A stretch of DNA of 64,000 bases from Larkinella insperata (GCF_026248825.1 NZ_CP110973.1:5849501-5913500), one strand, 5' to 3'. Shown: positions 9,932 to 19,602, counted from the first letter of the stretch. Program-made: numbers and translations. Notes: generated from the sequence alone by a model not told the origin.

Positions 9932-11542
9932 TTAGTTTATCGAGTCGATCGGTACCAAATTCATCGATGAATCCAGCTCCTTGGGCAAATCGTATTTCAG
10001 GATTTTGCAGGTGACCCGGGTTCCCCGGTCGCTGGACGGTGCTTTCTGAATGCGCGATGAATTGGGTTTGACGTTGTTGAAAAAAATCTTTTGCGTTGTA
10101 TAAAGTCCGCCATTGTCCTTATAATAGCTAATCTGGACGGCAATGGACGGAAAGGTAATGTCGCTGGGATTATCGAGTTGCACGCGCACGTTGCGGATGC
10201 CGCCGAGCAGGCCCACGCTGTAATCGATAACCTCGGCATTCAACGATCGGGCAGCAGCCTGGGCCTGAGTCCGGACCTGCTCCCGCCGTTTGGCTTCGGC
10301 CTCCAGCCGTTGCTGCATGGTGTCCACTTCCGGCACAACCGGCGTATCTGTATCGGCATCCGATTCCGTGGCCTCCGCCGTTTCGGTTGGGGCCGCGGTG
10401 GAGTCGGCGGTTGGGCGGGCGGTTTGGGTCGGCTGGGTTCCCGGTTCTGCACCCGGCTTGGTAAACGCGTAATACAGACCGGCTCCGGCCAGCAGTACCA
10501 CCAGGGCCAGTACCGCCCACTTCCAGCCACCTCCGGACGAGCTCCTGGGCGGCAGGGGAGCGGGTGCCGGTGTTTCAGCGCGAACCTCGGGCGGCAACGG
10601 GGCCGTCACGTTTGGTTTGGGCGCTTCCACGTCCACGACGGGTACGTTGGGTGTGGGTACCGTGGTTCGGGGCGCAAACCCCGTCCGACTCACCTGCAGG
10701 TAATTCAGTTCGGCCTGCTTCAACTGCCACGTCAGCTCATCCGGATCGCTCAGACGCTCACTCGCCTTTTTTTGCAGCAGGTTCTGGAGCAGTTCGGTAA
10801 ACGGAACCAGCGTCGGGTCCTGGTTAGAAATCGTCAGGGCGGGGGGCGCATCGTTCAGCACCTTGTTCATAAACGTCACAATGCCCGAGTGATCGGACAG
10901 GGCAAACGGAACGCTCCCGTGCAGGCACTCGTAGAGTACCACCCCCAGCGAATAGTAATCCGTGGCGGTATTCACCGCTTTGGGATCGTTGAATTGCTCG
11001 GGCGACGCGTATTCGTAGGTCATCAGCGACTGGCCCGTCAGCGTACTCGACTGTTCGTGCAGCCGCGCCACGCCAAAGTCCGTCAGCAGAAAGTGCAGCT
11101 CTCCGCTGGCCAGCGGTCGGAACAGGATGTTTTCGGGCTTGATGTCGCGGTGAACAATGCCCTGCGGGTGAATGGCCTTGAAGGCTTCGGACATTTGCAG
11201 CCCCAGCCGAATGACGGTCGGTATGCTCAGCCGGTGCTGGCCCGTAATGAGACTTTTCAGGCTCCCTCCCTCAATCAGCTCCATGACGATGTACGGCAGT
11301 TCGGCCTCCAGTTGCACTTCCCGAACTTTTACAATGTTGGGGTGGGCAATGCTGGTCATAATGGCCGATTCCCGCTGAAACCGCCGGAGCGTTTCAGCGT
11401 CGGTGTTGAGCGCAAAATGTTTGATGGCCACCAGATCGCCCGTAGCCAGGTGACGCGCCTTGAGAATGCGGGCGTTACTGCGCCCTAATTCACTGAGCAC
11501 TTCATAGCCGGGGAAACGTGTATCAAATCGAACGGTAGCCAT
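9932..11542 (-). CDS. Membrane Ser/Thr protein kinase (Hanks type), operon copy 1
   Basis: A 536-residue paralogue of the next kinase in the operon. It has Lys41, HRDIKPEN, DFGVAR and YASPEQF with the same spacing, and the same altered glycine loop (GELGRSNARI type). A Pro-rich linker leads to one membrane helix (about 345-367). The outer part is longer than in its paralogue: a low-complexity Thr/Ala/Glu stretch, a basic helical segment, then about 100 residues of beta-rich sequence that could be a sensor domain. Its ATG overlaps the stop codon of the PP2C gene (TAATG at 11544-11540), which implies translational coupling of kinase to phosphatase. Confidence 0.93.
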   Translation of the reverse strand: MATVRFDTRFPGYEVLSELGRSNARILKARHLATGDLVAIKHFALNTDAETLRRFQRESAIMTSIAHPNIVKVREVQLEAELPYIVMELIEGGSLKSLITGQHRLSIPTVIRLGLQMSEAFKAIHPQGIVHRDIKPENILFRPLASGELHFLLTDFGVARLHEQSSTLTGQSLMTYEYASPEQFNDPKAVNTATDYYSLGVVLYECLHGSVPFALSDHSGIVTFMNKVLNDAPPALTISNQDPTLVPFTELLQNLLQKKASERLSDPDELTWQLKQAELNYLQVSRTGFAPRTTVPTPNVPVVDVEAPKPNVTAPLPPEVRAETPAPAPLPPRSSSGGGWKWAVLALVVLLAGAGLYYAFTKPGAEPGTQPTQTARPTADSTAAPTETAEATESDADTDTPVVPEVDTMQQRLEAEAKRREQVRTQAQAAARSLNAEVIDYSVGLLGGIRNVRVQLDNPSDITFPSIAVQISYYKDNGGLYTTQKIFFNNVKPNSSRIQKAPSSDRGTRVTCKILKYDLPKELDSSMNLVPIDSIN

Positions 11543-12969
11543 TAACGACGAGGGGGTTGGGGAGATTCCAGTAAATTTTGAACGGAAACACCCAGCACGG
11601 CATTGCGGAACGTATCCTGCCGAACAGCCGCACTAACGGGTGTTTCCACATTACGAAAGTACACATTTGAAAGTTGTATCCGGGCCTCCTGCGTGGTCTC
11701 AATGCCTTTTTTAAAACCAGTAATCACCATATTTTGCAATTGCACGGGTCCCGACCGGGTGATTTGCAGGGCCACCGGCGCCCGGCTCGTGTCGGCGGGC
11801 ATCAATACCGTGAGCGGATTCCCCCCCACGATTCGCTGCAACGAATCCGTCAGCACCAGCGGTCCGGTGAGCCGAAACGTATCGGCCGGAAGCGTCAACA
11901 GATGGTCGGGGGTCCGGTAAGCCTGCTGCAGTAACGAATCCAGCCGGGAATCCGACGCGGTGGCCAGGGTATCGGGCTGGGAACTGACGGTATTCACACT
12001 ATCCATGGCGGCTTCCTGATGAACGCTGGACGGCTGGTCCTGGTACCACCAGATTCCGGCGACGGCCCCCGCCAGGAGCAGAAACAGCAAAATCCACAAG
12101 CCGGACGACCCTCGCTTAGCCGGTTTAGGGTCCGCCGTAACGGTTTTATCCGCGACCACGACGGGCGGCACTGGTTGCGTAACGGTTTTGTCGGCAACCG
12201 CAGTAGCCGGGTTGGCGGACGTGCCATTCTGGGCCAGAACCACCGTAATGTTATCCTTACCGCCCTGCTGATTGGCAACCCGAATCAATTCCGCAGCTTG
12301 CGCTTCGAGCGACAGTTTACGGCCCAGCACCGCCCGGATTTGAGCCTGCGTAATCATATCCGTCAAGCCGTCGCTGCACAGCAGCAGTACGTCGCCCGGC
12401 TCGAAGTCCGTTTCACCCGACTCCAGAAAATCCGGATCATCAACCCGGTGCGCCAGCGACCCCACGTCGCGCAAAATCTCGTTCCGGCGCGGGTGCTGCA
12501 TGGCTTCGGCTTCGGTCAGTTCGTTGGCATCCTCCCGAATCCCGACCAGCGAATGATCACGGGTTAATTTTTCGAGTGTACCCCCACGAAACCGGTACAT
12601 CCGGGTGTCGCCCACGTGTACGTAATACACTTTCCGCAACCGGCTGTCGGCCACGGCGGTTGTCAGAACGCAGGCCATCTGGGCCAGCGGGGGCGTCTGC
12701 TGCCGCTCCTGGTGGATCTGGTTGTTGGCAAACACCACGGCTTCGCGCAGCATGGAAAGCGGGTCGCCGTTGGGGGTAGCCATGTATTTTTCAATAGACT
12801 CCTTGGCGATGGCCGCGGCCCGGTCGCCCCCGGCATAACCGCCCACCCCGTCAATGGCGGCCAGCAAAACGCTGTCGTCCGACCAGATCGGGGTGCAGAT
12901 AAAGGTATCCTGATTATCCTGTCGGCGCTGGCCAACATCGGTTTTTCCGGCGATTACTAACAGACTCAT
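11542..12969 (-). CDS. PP2C-family Ser/Thr phosphatase with membrane anchor and outer domain (PstP-like)
   Basis: A 475-residue protein. The N-terminal 250 residues form a PP2C domain with the metal-binding motifs in order: GKTDVGQRRQDNQD, AAIDGVGGYAGGD, HVGDTRMYR, LLLCSDGLTD and GKDNITVV. A linker and one membrane helix follow (about 286-306). The outer domain of about 150 residues has a repetitive polar pattern (QLQNMVITGF, QLSNVYFRN) suggesting a short right-handed beta-helix, perhaps a ligand sensor. It presumably reverses phosphorylation by the two kinases encoded directly downstream, as PstP does for PknA/PknB in actinobacteria (analogy). Confidence 0.93.
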   Translation of the reverse strand: MSLLVIAGKTDVGQRRQDNQDTFICTPIWSDDSVLLAAIDGVGGYAGGDRAAAIAKESIEKYMATPNGDPLSMLREAVVFANNQIHQERQQTPPLAQMACVLTTAVADSRLRKVYYVHVGDTRMYRFRGGTLEKLTRDHSLVGIREDANELTEAEAMQHPRRNEILRDVGSLAHRVDDPDFLESGETDFEPGDVLLLCSDGLTDMITQAQIRAVLGRKLSLEAQAAELIRVANQQGGKDNITVVLAQNGTSANPATAVADKTVTQPVPPVVVADKTVTADPKPAKRGSSGLWILLFLLLAGAVAGIWWYQDQPSSVHQEAAMDSVNTVSSQPDTLATASDSRLDSLLQQAYRTPDHLLTLPADTFRLTGPLVLTDSLQRIVGGNPLTVLMPADTSRAPVALQITRSGPVQLQNMVITGFKKGIETTQEARIQLSNVYFRNVETPVSAAVRQDTFRNAVLGVSVQNLLESPQPPRR

Positions 12970-13040
12970 TGTAGCGTAGAAACGGGTTTAACACATTGAA
13001 TTGCCTAAAAAAGCAACTCGCAGAAACGATTGTTGTTTCC

Positions 13041-13124
13041 TTACCGGGGCAAATCCTGAAAATGGCGGATCACCAGAAAGGCCACAAACAGCAGCAGCAG
13101 AAAAACAAGCAGAGCGTCGATCAT
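13041..13124 (-). CDS. 27-residue single-span membrane peptide
   Basis: A very short frame starts with an ATG at 13124, 4 bp after the stop of the FHA-like gene, and ends at 13041, 71 bp before the PP2C gene. The predicted peptide is almost entirely a leucine-rich hydrophobic helix (LLVFLLLL...) followed by RHFQDLPR. The tight spacing inside a co-directional operon and the clean helix with a basic C-terminal end argue that it is translated. It has no recognisable family. It could be a small regulatory subunit for a kinase or the synthase (inference). Confidence 0.5.
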   Translation of the reverse strand: MIDALLVFLLLLFVAFLVIRHFQDLPR

Positions 13125-13128
13125 GGAA

Positions 13129-14139
13129 TTATAGACGGCTTTGAAAGTGTAACGTAACCATGCTGTTCAGCAGGATCTGGGCCTTGTCCGGGAGCGTATA
13201 CCACTGCGGATTGGCGGGTTCACTGCGGGGAATGAGCAGCTCATTGACCCGGGTTTCGTTGCGGCTGAACGAGGCAATCTGAAAAGTCTGCTGCGCGTCA
13301 TTGAAGCGAATCCGGGCGTGCGGATTGGACACGTAAGCCGATTCGACGAGCAAATAATTCGGAAAATGCTGGTTGTCGATTTCCTTGCGGGCCACCACAA
13401 TTTCCCGGTCGCGCATCTGGTAAACCGCTTCCTTGTTTAGTTCGGCAATGTAGTAGTCAATCTGGGCCAGCCCGGTATTGGCGTTCAAGTTCCGGGGTAT
13501 CTCCGGCGCCACAGGATTGGCAGCCTGGGCCGCGGGCGCGGATTTGGGTGCGGTGGCCTGGGTTTCAAACGCAAACTTAACCACAAAAGCGCCCGGTTCG
13601 CGGAAATCGATGTGCTGAAACGTATGCGGATCAACGTCCATTTTTTCGTACCGGTTGGTTTGTTTTACCCGGCGCGTCACCCGCACGCTGTCCGGCGACT
13701 GAACGGGATTGTTGCCCGGCAGAATCCCCGTCAGTGCCCCCACCACCTTCACATCTTCCGGGTTGACGGTTTCTCCGCCAAACTCCCGACCTCCGCCAAA
13801 CTTGAAATACCAGCTTGAAGCCACCGGCGCAATCTGCTTGAACTGTTCTTTCTGCGCCTTGATGATGGTGTGGAAGTTGTTTACGGCTTCATTGACAATC
13901 ACCGGAAAAGCGTTTTCGCGCTCCTCGTAGACATCCGGGTGCAGGATAATCAGGAAGTGCGCGTTGAACAGCATACTTGACCCTACCGACTCGCGGGGAA
14001 TCGATTCCTCAAACGACGCCACCAGTTCGTTTAGAATCTGCGTGTTGGTCGCCCGGGTGTCGACCGGGGTTTGGGGCCGACTCGGGGGCACCAAGAAATT
14101 ACTTAATTTACCTAACCAGCCGGTGGGTTGATCTGCCAT
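13129..14139 (-). CDS. FHA-like protein (FhaA-like), first gene of the kinase/cell-wall operon
   Basis: A 336-residue protein. The N-terminal part (about 50-115: LFNAHFLIILHPDVYEE...) is faintly reminiscent of the DUF3662 domain of actinobacterial FhaA. The C-terminal 100 residues look like a forkhead-associated fold: IVVARKEID, a SNPHARI block in the phosphothreonine-binding position, then RNETRVN. Key residues are only partly conserved, so binding may be altered. No signal peptide or membrane helix. It begins the operon that continues with the small peptide, PP2C, the two kinases, the RodA-PBP fusion and the second FHA protein. Confidence 0.72.
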   Translation of the reverse strand: MADQPTGWLGKLSNFLVPPSRPQTPVDTRATNTQILNELVASFEESIPRESVGSSMLFNAHFLIILHPDVYEERENAFPVIVNEAVNNFHTIIKAQKEQFKQIAPVASSWYFKFGGGREFGGETVNPEDVKVVGALTGILPGNNPVQSPDSVRVTRRVKQTNRYEKMDVDPHTFQHIDFREPGAFVVKFAFETQATAPKSAPAAQAANPVAPEIPRNLNANTGLAQIDYYIAELNKEAVYQMRDREIVVARKEIDNQHFPNYLLVESAYVSNPHARIRFNDAQQTFQIASFSRNETRVNELLIPRSEPANPQWYTLPDKAQILLNSMVTLHFQSRL

Positions 14140-14387
14140 GTGTATCAGAATGGGGTGATTCCTGCCTTTTTAACGAAAATTCTAAAGTTTTTCTTTTGAC
14201 CCGGGCAAAGATGTTACTTGCTGGCTGCTTTCGGAACCAGAAGCTTAGTGCGGGCGGGTATCAAACCGCCTGGTCGTTTTCACCAGAAACAAACCCCAAA
14301 AGTAATCGTTCTTGGCAACTCAGCCTCCGGTATTATGTTCAACGGCCTTATTTGCCCCGTAAAAAGGAAAAACCCCGCCCCAGCCGT

Positions 14388-15014
14388 TTAGTGCACGATG
14401 GAACAGTGGTCGATAAAAACCGTCAGCATCCGCAGCATGTCGGACTTAAATTTTGCAAACCGAAATTTCTTCAGGTAAGACGCCTGCCGACGCTCCAGTT
14501 CGGCGGGCGGAATGGTCCAGAAGTAGGTGTCGTAGCAGTAATCAAAGAACAGCCGGATTTGCGGCTTCCGGTGAAGTCCAACCAGAAAATCGTCGTCCAG
14601 CGAATAGGCGTAATCCCCGTACAGGTTGATAAAATCGATCAGTTCCTTCGTCAGACTTGGGCTGTTTAGAATTTGTTCCTGCCGCAGTTCGCTTCGTAAA
14701 ATAGAACCCATGTAGTCCAGATCATGAGCGGCATCGGGCGTAAAATCCGTGAGCGATTGAATCCAGGCCGTCAGGTTGTCGGCATCAAACAGCTTTGCCC
14801 CGCCCTGGGTGATCAGGGGAAGTAGCTGTTCGCCCGCGGTAACCAGCAGAATCCGATCCTGATGGTCGAGCAGCAGGTAATCCGGATGTTCTTCTTCGCT
14901 CATGTCCGTTCCCCATACGCCGTAAAAGAAACCCGCATTTAGATTAAGCTGAATGAGGTATTTCCGGTAAAATTCGTTCTGATTGTCTGTTGCGGAGGTA
15001 GCTGAAGTTTCCAT
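14388..15014 (-). CDS. Conserved-looking hypothetical cytoplasmic protein
   Basis: A 208-residue protein with no signal peptide or membrane helix. Tyr, Leu and Asp are abundant; the pattern is alpha/beta with mixed charged helices and no motif I recognise. It lies 248 bp upstream of the FHA-like gene in the same direction, so it could belong to the same transcription unit or stand alone. The 14140-14387 gap shows no gene. Codon usage matches the host neighbours, which supports it being real. Confidence 0.7.
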   Translation of the reverse strand: METSATSATDNQNEFYRKYLIQLNLNAGFFYGVWGTDMSEEEHPDYLLLDHQDRILLVTAGEQLLPLITQGGAKLFDADNLTAWIQSLTDFTPDAAHDLDYMGSILRSELRQEQILNSPSLTKELIDFINLYGDYAYSLDDDFLVGLHRKPQIRLFFDYCYDTYFWTIPPAELERRQASYLKKFRFAKFKSDMLRMLTVFIDHCSIVH

Positions 15015-15143
15015 CGTTTCCGGGTAGGGAAGCTCCGCTCAAGTGTCCCGATGGGGCTGACCGTAGCTTGTTATAAAAATAGTAACATCCTGATCAGATT
15101 TACGAATCCTATTTCGTAAACGGCCTTTGTTTGGTAAAAAACG

Positions 15144-15171
15144 AAAAACCCGGAAGTGTCTCCGGGTTTTT
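15144..15171. terminator. Rho-independent terminator
   Basis: AAAAACCCGGA (15144-15154) and TCCGGGTTTTT (15161-15171) form an 11-bp stem with a 6-nt loop. A/T tracts on both sides make it work in either direction; it closes the SusC/SusD operon, which ends at 15183 on the minus strand. Confidence 0.75.
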
Positions 15172-15182
15172 ACACTCATTGA

Positions 15183-16484
15183 TTAGACAACGGGATCGGC
15201 GGGCGTGTTGGGGTTGGTCAACCGTTCCTGATCAGGGTACGGATAAAAATTCCGGTTTCGTTCCGTCAGGTTGGCTGGGGGGGCGGGTCGCCCAAACCGG
15301 CGGCTGTCCTCCAGTCGCTGCCCCGTCAGAAACAATTCGGCCCCGCGCTGCCGGTAAATCTCCTGCAACAGGGCCTCCGCCGTAACGGGGCCGCTATAGG
15401 CGGGTAATCCGGCGTAAACCCCAAAGGGGTCGCCGGTGGTTTGCGTGCGCACGGCGTTGATGTCGGCCACGGCCGCCGTCAGATCCCCGTTGCTCCGAAC
15501 GAGGGCTTCGGCCCGGATCAGGCGCACTTCGTCGGGCAAGTACACCGGAATCGGGCGGTCGATGGCGTCAAAGAAGCCCCGCAAAGTTTTCAGGGGCTCG
15601 CCGTTAACGGTTTTGTCGGGCGTAGTCAGGTAAAAAGTCCGCCGGGCGTCGGTTGCTTCAACCAGCGTGGCCGGTAAACCGAAATTGTCGCGCGGGGCGT
15701 AGTTGGCCGAAATCTGAACCTGCTGGTACACCGGGTTCGGGCTCTGGGTGTTGTAAACGAACTGCGACCGGGCCGTCAGGTTTACGGCATTGGCCGCCGT
15801 CAGGGCCGCGGTATAGTTACCCGCGACCAGGTTGTACCGCGCCCGGTACGCCTGAATGGTATTGATCAGGTCGAAATCGGGTCCGGCCACCTGCGATGTA
15901 AACACGGTCGAAGGAGGTGTGGCCGTTACCAGTGCCAGGGCTTCGTCCAGCAACCGGATGGCTTCGGCCACGGCGGCTTTGCGGTCCGAAAATGTCGCCT
16001 GCCCGGTGCGGTTGGTCTGGAGCGGCAGTTGTTCAAAAGCCGTAGCGAGTCCGCCCAGCGCCATTGCCTTAAACAGGTTGGCGTGGGCCAGGACACCGCT
16101 GCGCAAAGCGGGTTCGCCCGCCAGAACCGTTGGCGCGTTGGCTTGCAGGTCTTCAGCCATGCCCATCACCCGCAGCAGCCGCAGCCAGAGGCTCAGCACG
16201 TTGCCGTTGAAGGTGGGCAGGCCCGTCCCGCCCGCTTCCAGTTCCAGAATGTTGGTAAAGGTGGTGATTCCCTTCACTTCCCGGGCGGTGGTGCCAGTTG
16301 TCAGAATAAGCGATTCCAGGCCGGAGGTGGAGTAAAACTGCCGCATCCCGATGCTGAGGGTAATCATGCCGTCGCGGGTGTTGAGTACCTGTTCGTCGGT
16401 CGGGCCGTTGGGGTTGGTCACGTCGAGCTTACAACCCGCCAGTGACAGGGCGGCTATGAGGAAAAAAAGTCGTGTCAAGTTCAT
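15183..16484 (-). CDS. SusD/RagB-family outer-membrane nutrient-binding lipoprotein
   Basis: A 433-residue protein with a lipoprotein signal peptide and lipobox LSLAGC, so the mature protein begins at Cys18. The rest is helical and TPR-like with Asn/Asp/Pro-rich loops, as usual for SusD/RagB-like proteins, including a C-terminal block (QRGAELFLTGQRLEDSRRFG) typical of the family. It covers the outer face of the SusC barrel encoded 70 bp upstream and captures the substrate. The substrate cannot be told from sequence. Confidence 0.93.
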   Translation of the reverse strand: MNLTRLFFLIAALSLAGCKLDVTNPNGPTDEQVLNTRDGMITLSIGMRQFYSTSGLESLILTTGTTAREVKGITTFTNILELEAGGTGLPTFNGNVLSLWLRLLRVMGMAEDLQANAPTVLAGEPALRSGVLAHANLFKAMALGGLATAFEQLPLQTNRTGQATFSDRKAAVAEAIRLLDEALALVTATPPSTVFTSQVAGPDFDLINTIQAYRARYNLVAGNYTAALTAANAVNLTARSQFVYNTQSPNPVYQQVQISANYAPRDNFGLPATLVEATDARRTFYLTTPDKTVNGEPLKTLRGFFDAIDRPIPVYLPDEVRLIRAEALVRSNGDLTAAVADINAVRTQTTGDPFGVYAGLPAYSGPVTAEALLQEIYRQRGAELFLTGQRLEDSRRFGRPAPPANLTERNRNFYPYPDQERLTNPNTPADPVV

Positions 16485-16554
16485 AAGGTATCAAATGAGT
16501 TGAAGGAAACAAAGCCCGCACCGGCTAGGTGCGGCTTGCCCCGGAAAACCGGTA

Positions 16555-19500
16555 TCAGAAGGTTGCGTTGATGCCCACCGTGAGCGTTCGCGGAATGGGC
16601 ACCTCCACGAAGTCGAACCCGCGCACGGCGTTGGACTGACCAGCCGCGTTGGTTTCCGGGTCGTACCCGCTGTAGTTGTCGATCGACAGCAGGTTACGCC
16701 CGGCAACGCTGAACCGCACGTTGCGGAAGCCCCAGAACTTCGGCGCGACGGTATAGGCCGCCGAGAGTTCCCGGAGTTTTATAAACGAACCGTCTTCAAT
16801 CCAGTTCTCGAAAATGCTGAACAGGGCGGCACTCGTTCCTTTCGGCACCTCCCCGCGCAGTTCGGGTTCGTAACCGGCCAGACCGCCGTAAAGGTCGCGG
16901 TCGCCCACGCGTCTGGTGAAGTTAAACACGTCAAAATTCTGCATGGCGTCCCACTGCATCCGGAACGACCAACGCGAACCCACCGCTACCTCGTTGATGA
17001 GCGAATAGATCGAAGCCGGGTTCGGGTTGCCGATCACCTTGCTCAGAATCGTGCCGCTCGGCTGGCCGTCGGCCCCCCGCTGCACGGTATAGGTTCCGTT
17101 TGGCCCCTGAATACCGCGTTCGCGCTGCGGCAAACCGCCCGGCGTCAGCAACAGACTTCCGTCGGGGTTGCGGGCAAAAAACGTTGCGTAAAAGGCGCCC
17201 AGGGCATACCCGTTGACAGCCGCCACCTGACCGAAGCCCCCGGCGAAGGGCAGTACGCCGTTGCCTTCCACGCCATCGGTCACGTTTTTGTTGTGGGTGT
17301 AGGTCGCCGTGATGTTCCAGCGCACCTTTTTGGTTTCCAGCGGAATGGCGCGCACCAGCACTTCAAAGCCGCGGTTGGTCATCGTACCGATGTTAACAAA
17401 CCGGTTGTTGTACCCCGTACTCGGCGAAAGCGTACGGTTCAGAATCAGGTCTTTCACCTGCTTGTTGTAGTACGTAAATTCCACGCCGATGCGGTTTTTC
17501 GCCAGGCTGAAATCCGTGCCGATTTCGAGTTCGGTCTGTCGCTCGGGTTTTACGCTGAAATTTCCCAACTGAGCAGGTGCCAGATAGCCCACCAGCCCGC
17601 CCACCGTAACGGGGGAATAATTGGTAAATCGGTCGTAAGGCCCGATGGCCGTCAGGTTACCCGCCTGCCCCCAGGCCGCCCGGATTTTAAAGTCCGGTAA
17701 TACCGTTGCCAGCGACGAACCCTTCCAGAACGACTCTTCCGAAATTACGTAGGAACCGCTGAGTTTGGGGTAAAACTGCCAGCGGTTGTCCACCCCGTAC
17801 ACCGAGGCCGCATCAAACCGTCCGGCCGCCGTCACGAAAAACCGGTTGAAAAGCCCAAAGGTCTGCTGCGCAAAAACCCCGATAAAGCTCCGCTCGGTCC
17901 GGGTTTCACCCGCGACGATGTTGGCTCCGTTGTTGATGGTCTGGCCGAAAACGCCCAGTTGCTGCGCCGTGATGTTCGTAACAAAACTGCGGTCGTACTG
18001 CACGGTCGCGCCGACGCCCGTGGTGGATTTCAGCCATTCGGTGGGGCTGGCCTGGTAGCGGATGTTCAGGTCGTTGTTGAGTTGCAAAACGGCGGCTTCG
18101 CTTTTGCGGGAATACCCGGCGTTGTAGGAAGGCGTTGTGTTGTTGGGCGGAATGTAGCCCGTGGCCAGCTGCGAGTACGTATCGACCCCAAACGTAAAGT
18201 CGATGCCCAGACCCGGCAGGGGGGTCAGGTTTAGCTGCGCATCGCCGATGAACCGGCTGGTCCGCTGGCGAAAATCAAACCGGGCGATGGCTTCGAGCGG
18301 GTTGGTCCGGCGGAGCAGGGCCGTGGGCGCCGTGGAAGGATAAGCTCCCGTGACGGGGTCTGGCTGGGGGTTGATGAAGTTGTTGCTGAAAATAAAACCG
18401 GTCAGCGCCCCGTAAGCTTCGTTCAGCCCGCCGTTGGGAATCTCGCGGCTGCTGCTGTAGGTGTAGGCCGAACCGATGCTCAGGGTAGCCCATTTGGTCA
18501 GCGTCTGCTGAATGCGCATCCGGCTCGACGCCCGGCTAAACTCCGCCCCCCGGACGATGCCCTGGTTGGCAAACAGTGAACCGGAGAAAAAATACTGCGT
18601 CGTGGGCGTGCCCCCCGACACCGACAGGTATTGTTCGTGCCCGGTGGCCGTCCGGAAAATATCCTTCTGCAAATCGTAACGCGTTACCGGCGTCTGGGTC
18701 TGGTCGGTCACGGTGGTGTTGGTAAACACGGCGGGGTACTGGTTGTACGGCAGCGTTTTCCGGATGTCGCTCAGGCGAAACTGGGTCGAAAAATTTACAG
18801 TCGGCCGGCCCTCCTGCCCGCGTTTGGTAAAAATCTGCACCACCCCGTTGTTGGCCCGCGACCCGTAGATAGCCGCTGCGGCCGCGCCCTTGATGATTTC
18901 GATGCGTTCAATGTCGTTCGGGTTGATGTCGACCAGCCGGTTCTGCGAATACCCCCCCAGGTCGATCAGCTCCCGCGAATCGTTGTTGATAATCACGCCG
19001 TCGACGATGTACAGCGGATCGGACGAGCCGACGATGGTGCTCGGCCCGCGCAAGCGGACGCTGATGCCCCCGGCCGGGTTCCCGGAGTTCTGGGTAATCT
19101 GGGCCCCCGAAACCTTCCCGGCCAGCGCCTGGTCAATCGAGGTGGCGGCTGACAGTTGAAGGTCTTTGGCCTGCACGGTTGCGATGGTATTTCCGAGTTG
19201 CTTCCGGCTGGTGGCCCCGGACGTTCCCGTGACGACCACCTCATCCAGCCCCAGGGCGTCTTCCGAAAGACTGACGTTGGTGGTCACGGTCGTTGGCGGC
19301 CCCAGCGTAACGCGCTGGCTTTGCGTCTGGTAGCCCACTGAGCTAATCTGAAGCGTATAGGTTCCGGGCGACAGGGTGGCCGTGAAGCGGTATTCGCCGT
19401 TGAGTTGGGTAATGCCCCCGAAAGACGTTCCGGGAATCCCGACGGACGCACCTGGCATGGGCTTTCCGTCGGCTTTGGAAGTAATGGTCCCCTGAAAGGT

Positions 19501-19602
19501 GTAGGCCGTGCCCTGAGCCCGGATTTCCCGGCCAGCGAGCAACGAAAAAATGAAGAGTAGCCTGACGAAACTACTTCGGCAACGTAAGAAAGGTATTTTC
19601 AT
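16555..19602 (-). CDS. SusC/RagA-family TonB-dependent outer-membrane transporter
   Basis: A 1015-residue protein with a signal peptide, an N-terminal carboxypeptidase-regulatory-like domain (about 34-115), a TonB box region (LDEVVVTG), a plug domain with the SusC signature (PLYIVDGVIIN ... IERIEIIKGAAAAAIYGSRANNGV) and a beta-barrel ending in an aromatic residue (NATF). It imports oligomers with energy from TonB/ExbBD. It is followed by its SusD partner. The long 5' gap to 19815 holds a terminator for the upstream gene and room for its own promoter. Confidence 0.95.
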   Translation of the reverse strand: MKIPFLRCRSSFVRLLFIFSLLAGREIRAQGTAYTFQGTITSKADGKPMPGASVGIPGTSFGGITQLNGEYRFTATLSPGTYTLQISSVGYQTQSQRVTLGPPTTVTTNVSLSEDALGLDEVVVTGTSGATSRKQLGNTIATVQAKDLQLSAATSIDQALAGKVSGAQITQNSGNPAGGISVRLRGPSTIVGSSDPLYIVDGVIINNDSRELIDLGGYSQNRLVDINPNDIERIEIIKGAAAAAIYGSRANNGVVQIFTKRGQEGRPTVNFSTQFRLSDIRKTLPYNQYPAVFTNTTVTDQTQTPVTRYDLQKDIFRTATGHEQYLSVSGGTPTTQYFFSGSLFANQGIVRGAEFSRASSRMRIQQTLTKWATLSIGSAYTYSSSREIPNGGLNEAYGALTGFIFSNNFINPQPDPVTGAYPSTAPTALLRRTNPLEAIARFDFRQRTSRFIGDAQLNLTPLPGLGIDFTFGVDTYSQLATGYIPPNNTTPSYNAGYSRKSEAAVLQLNNDLNIRYQASPTEWLKSTTGVGATVQYDRSFVTNITAQQLGVFGQTINNGANIVAGETRTERSFIGVFAQQTFGLFNRFFVTAAGRFDAASVYGVDNRWQFYPKLSGSYVISEESFWKGSSLATVLPDFKIRAAWGQAGNLTAIGPYDRFTNYSPVTVGGLVGYLAPAQLGNFSVKPERQTELEIGTDFSLAKNRIGVEFTYYNKQVKDLILNRTLSPSTGYNNRFVNIGTMTNRGFEVLVRAIPLETKKVRWNITATYTHNKNVTDGVEGNGVLPFAGGFGQVAAVNGYALGAFYATFFARNPDGSLLLTPGGLPQRERGIQGPNGTYTVQRGADGQPSGTILSKVIGNPNPASIYSLINEVAVGSRWSFRMQWDAMQNFDVFNFTRRVGDRDLYGGLAGYEPELRGEVPKGTSAALFSIFENWIEDGSFIKLRELSAAYTVAPKFWGFRNVRFSVAGRNLLSIDNYSGYDPETNAAGQSNAVRGFDFVEVPIPRTLTVGINATF

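Noticed and set aside
10091..11488. Long plus-strand open frame opposite the second kinase gene
   Set aside because: It mirrors the kinase gene in the complementary frame; low-complexity, His/Gln/Arg-rich translation with no domain. A by-product of GC-rich third positions.
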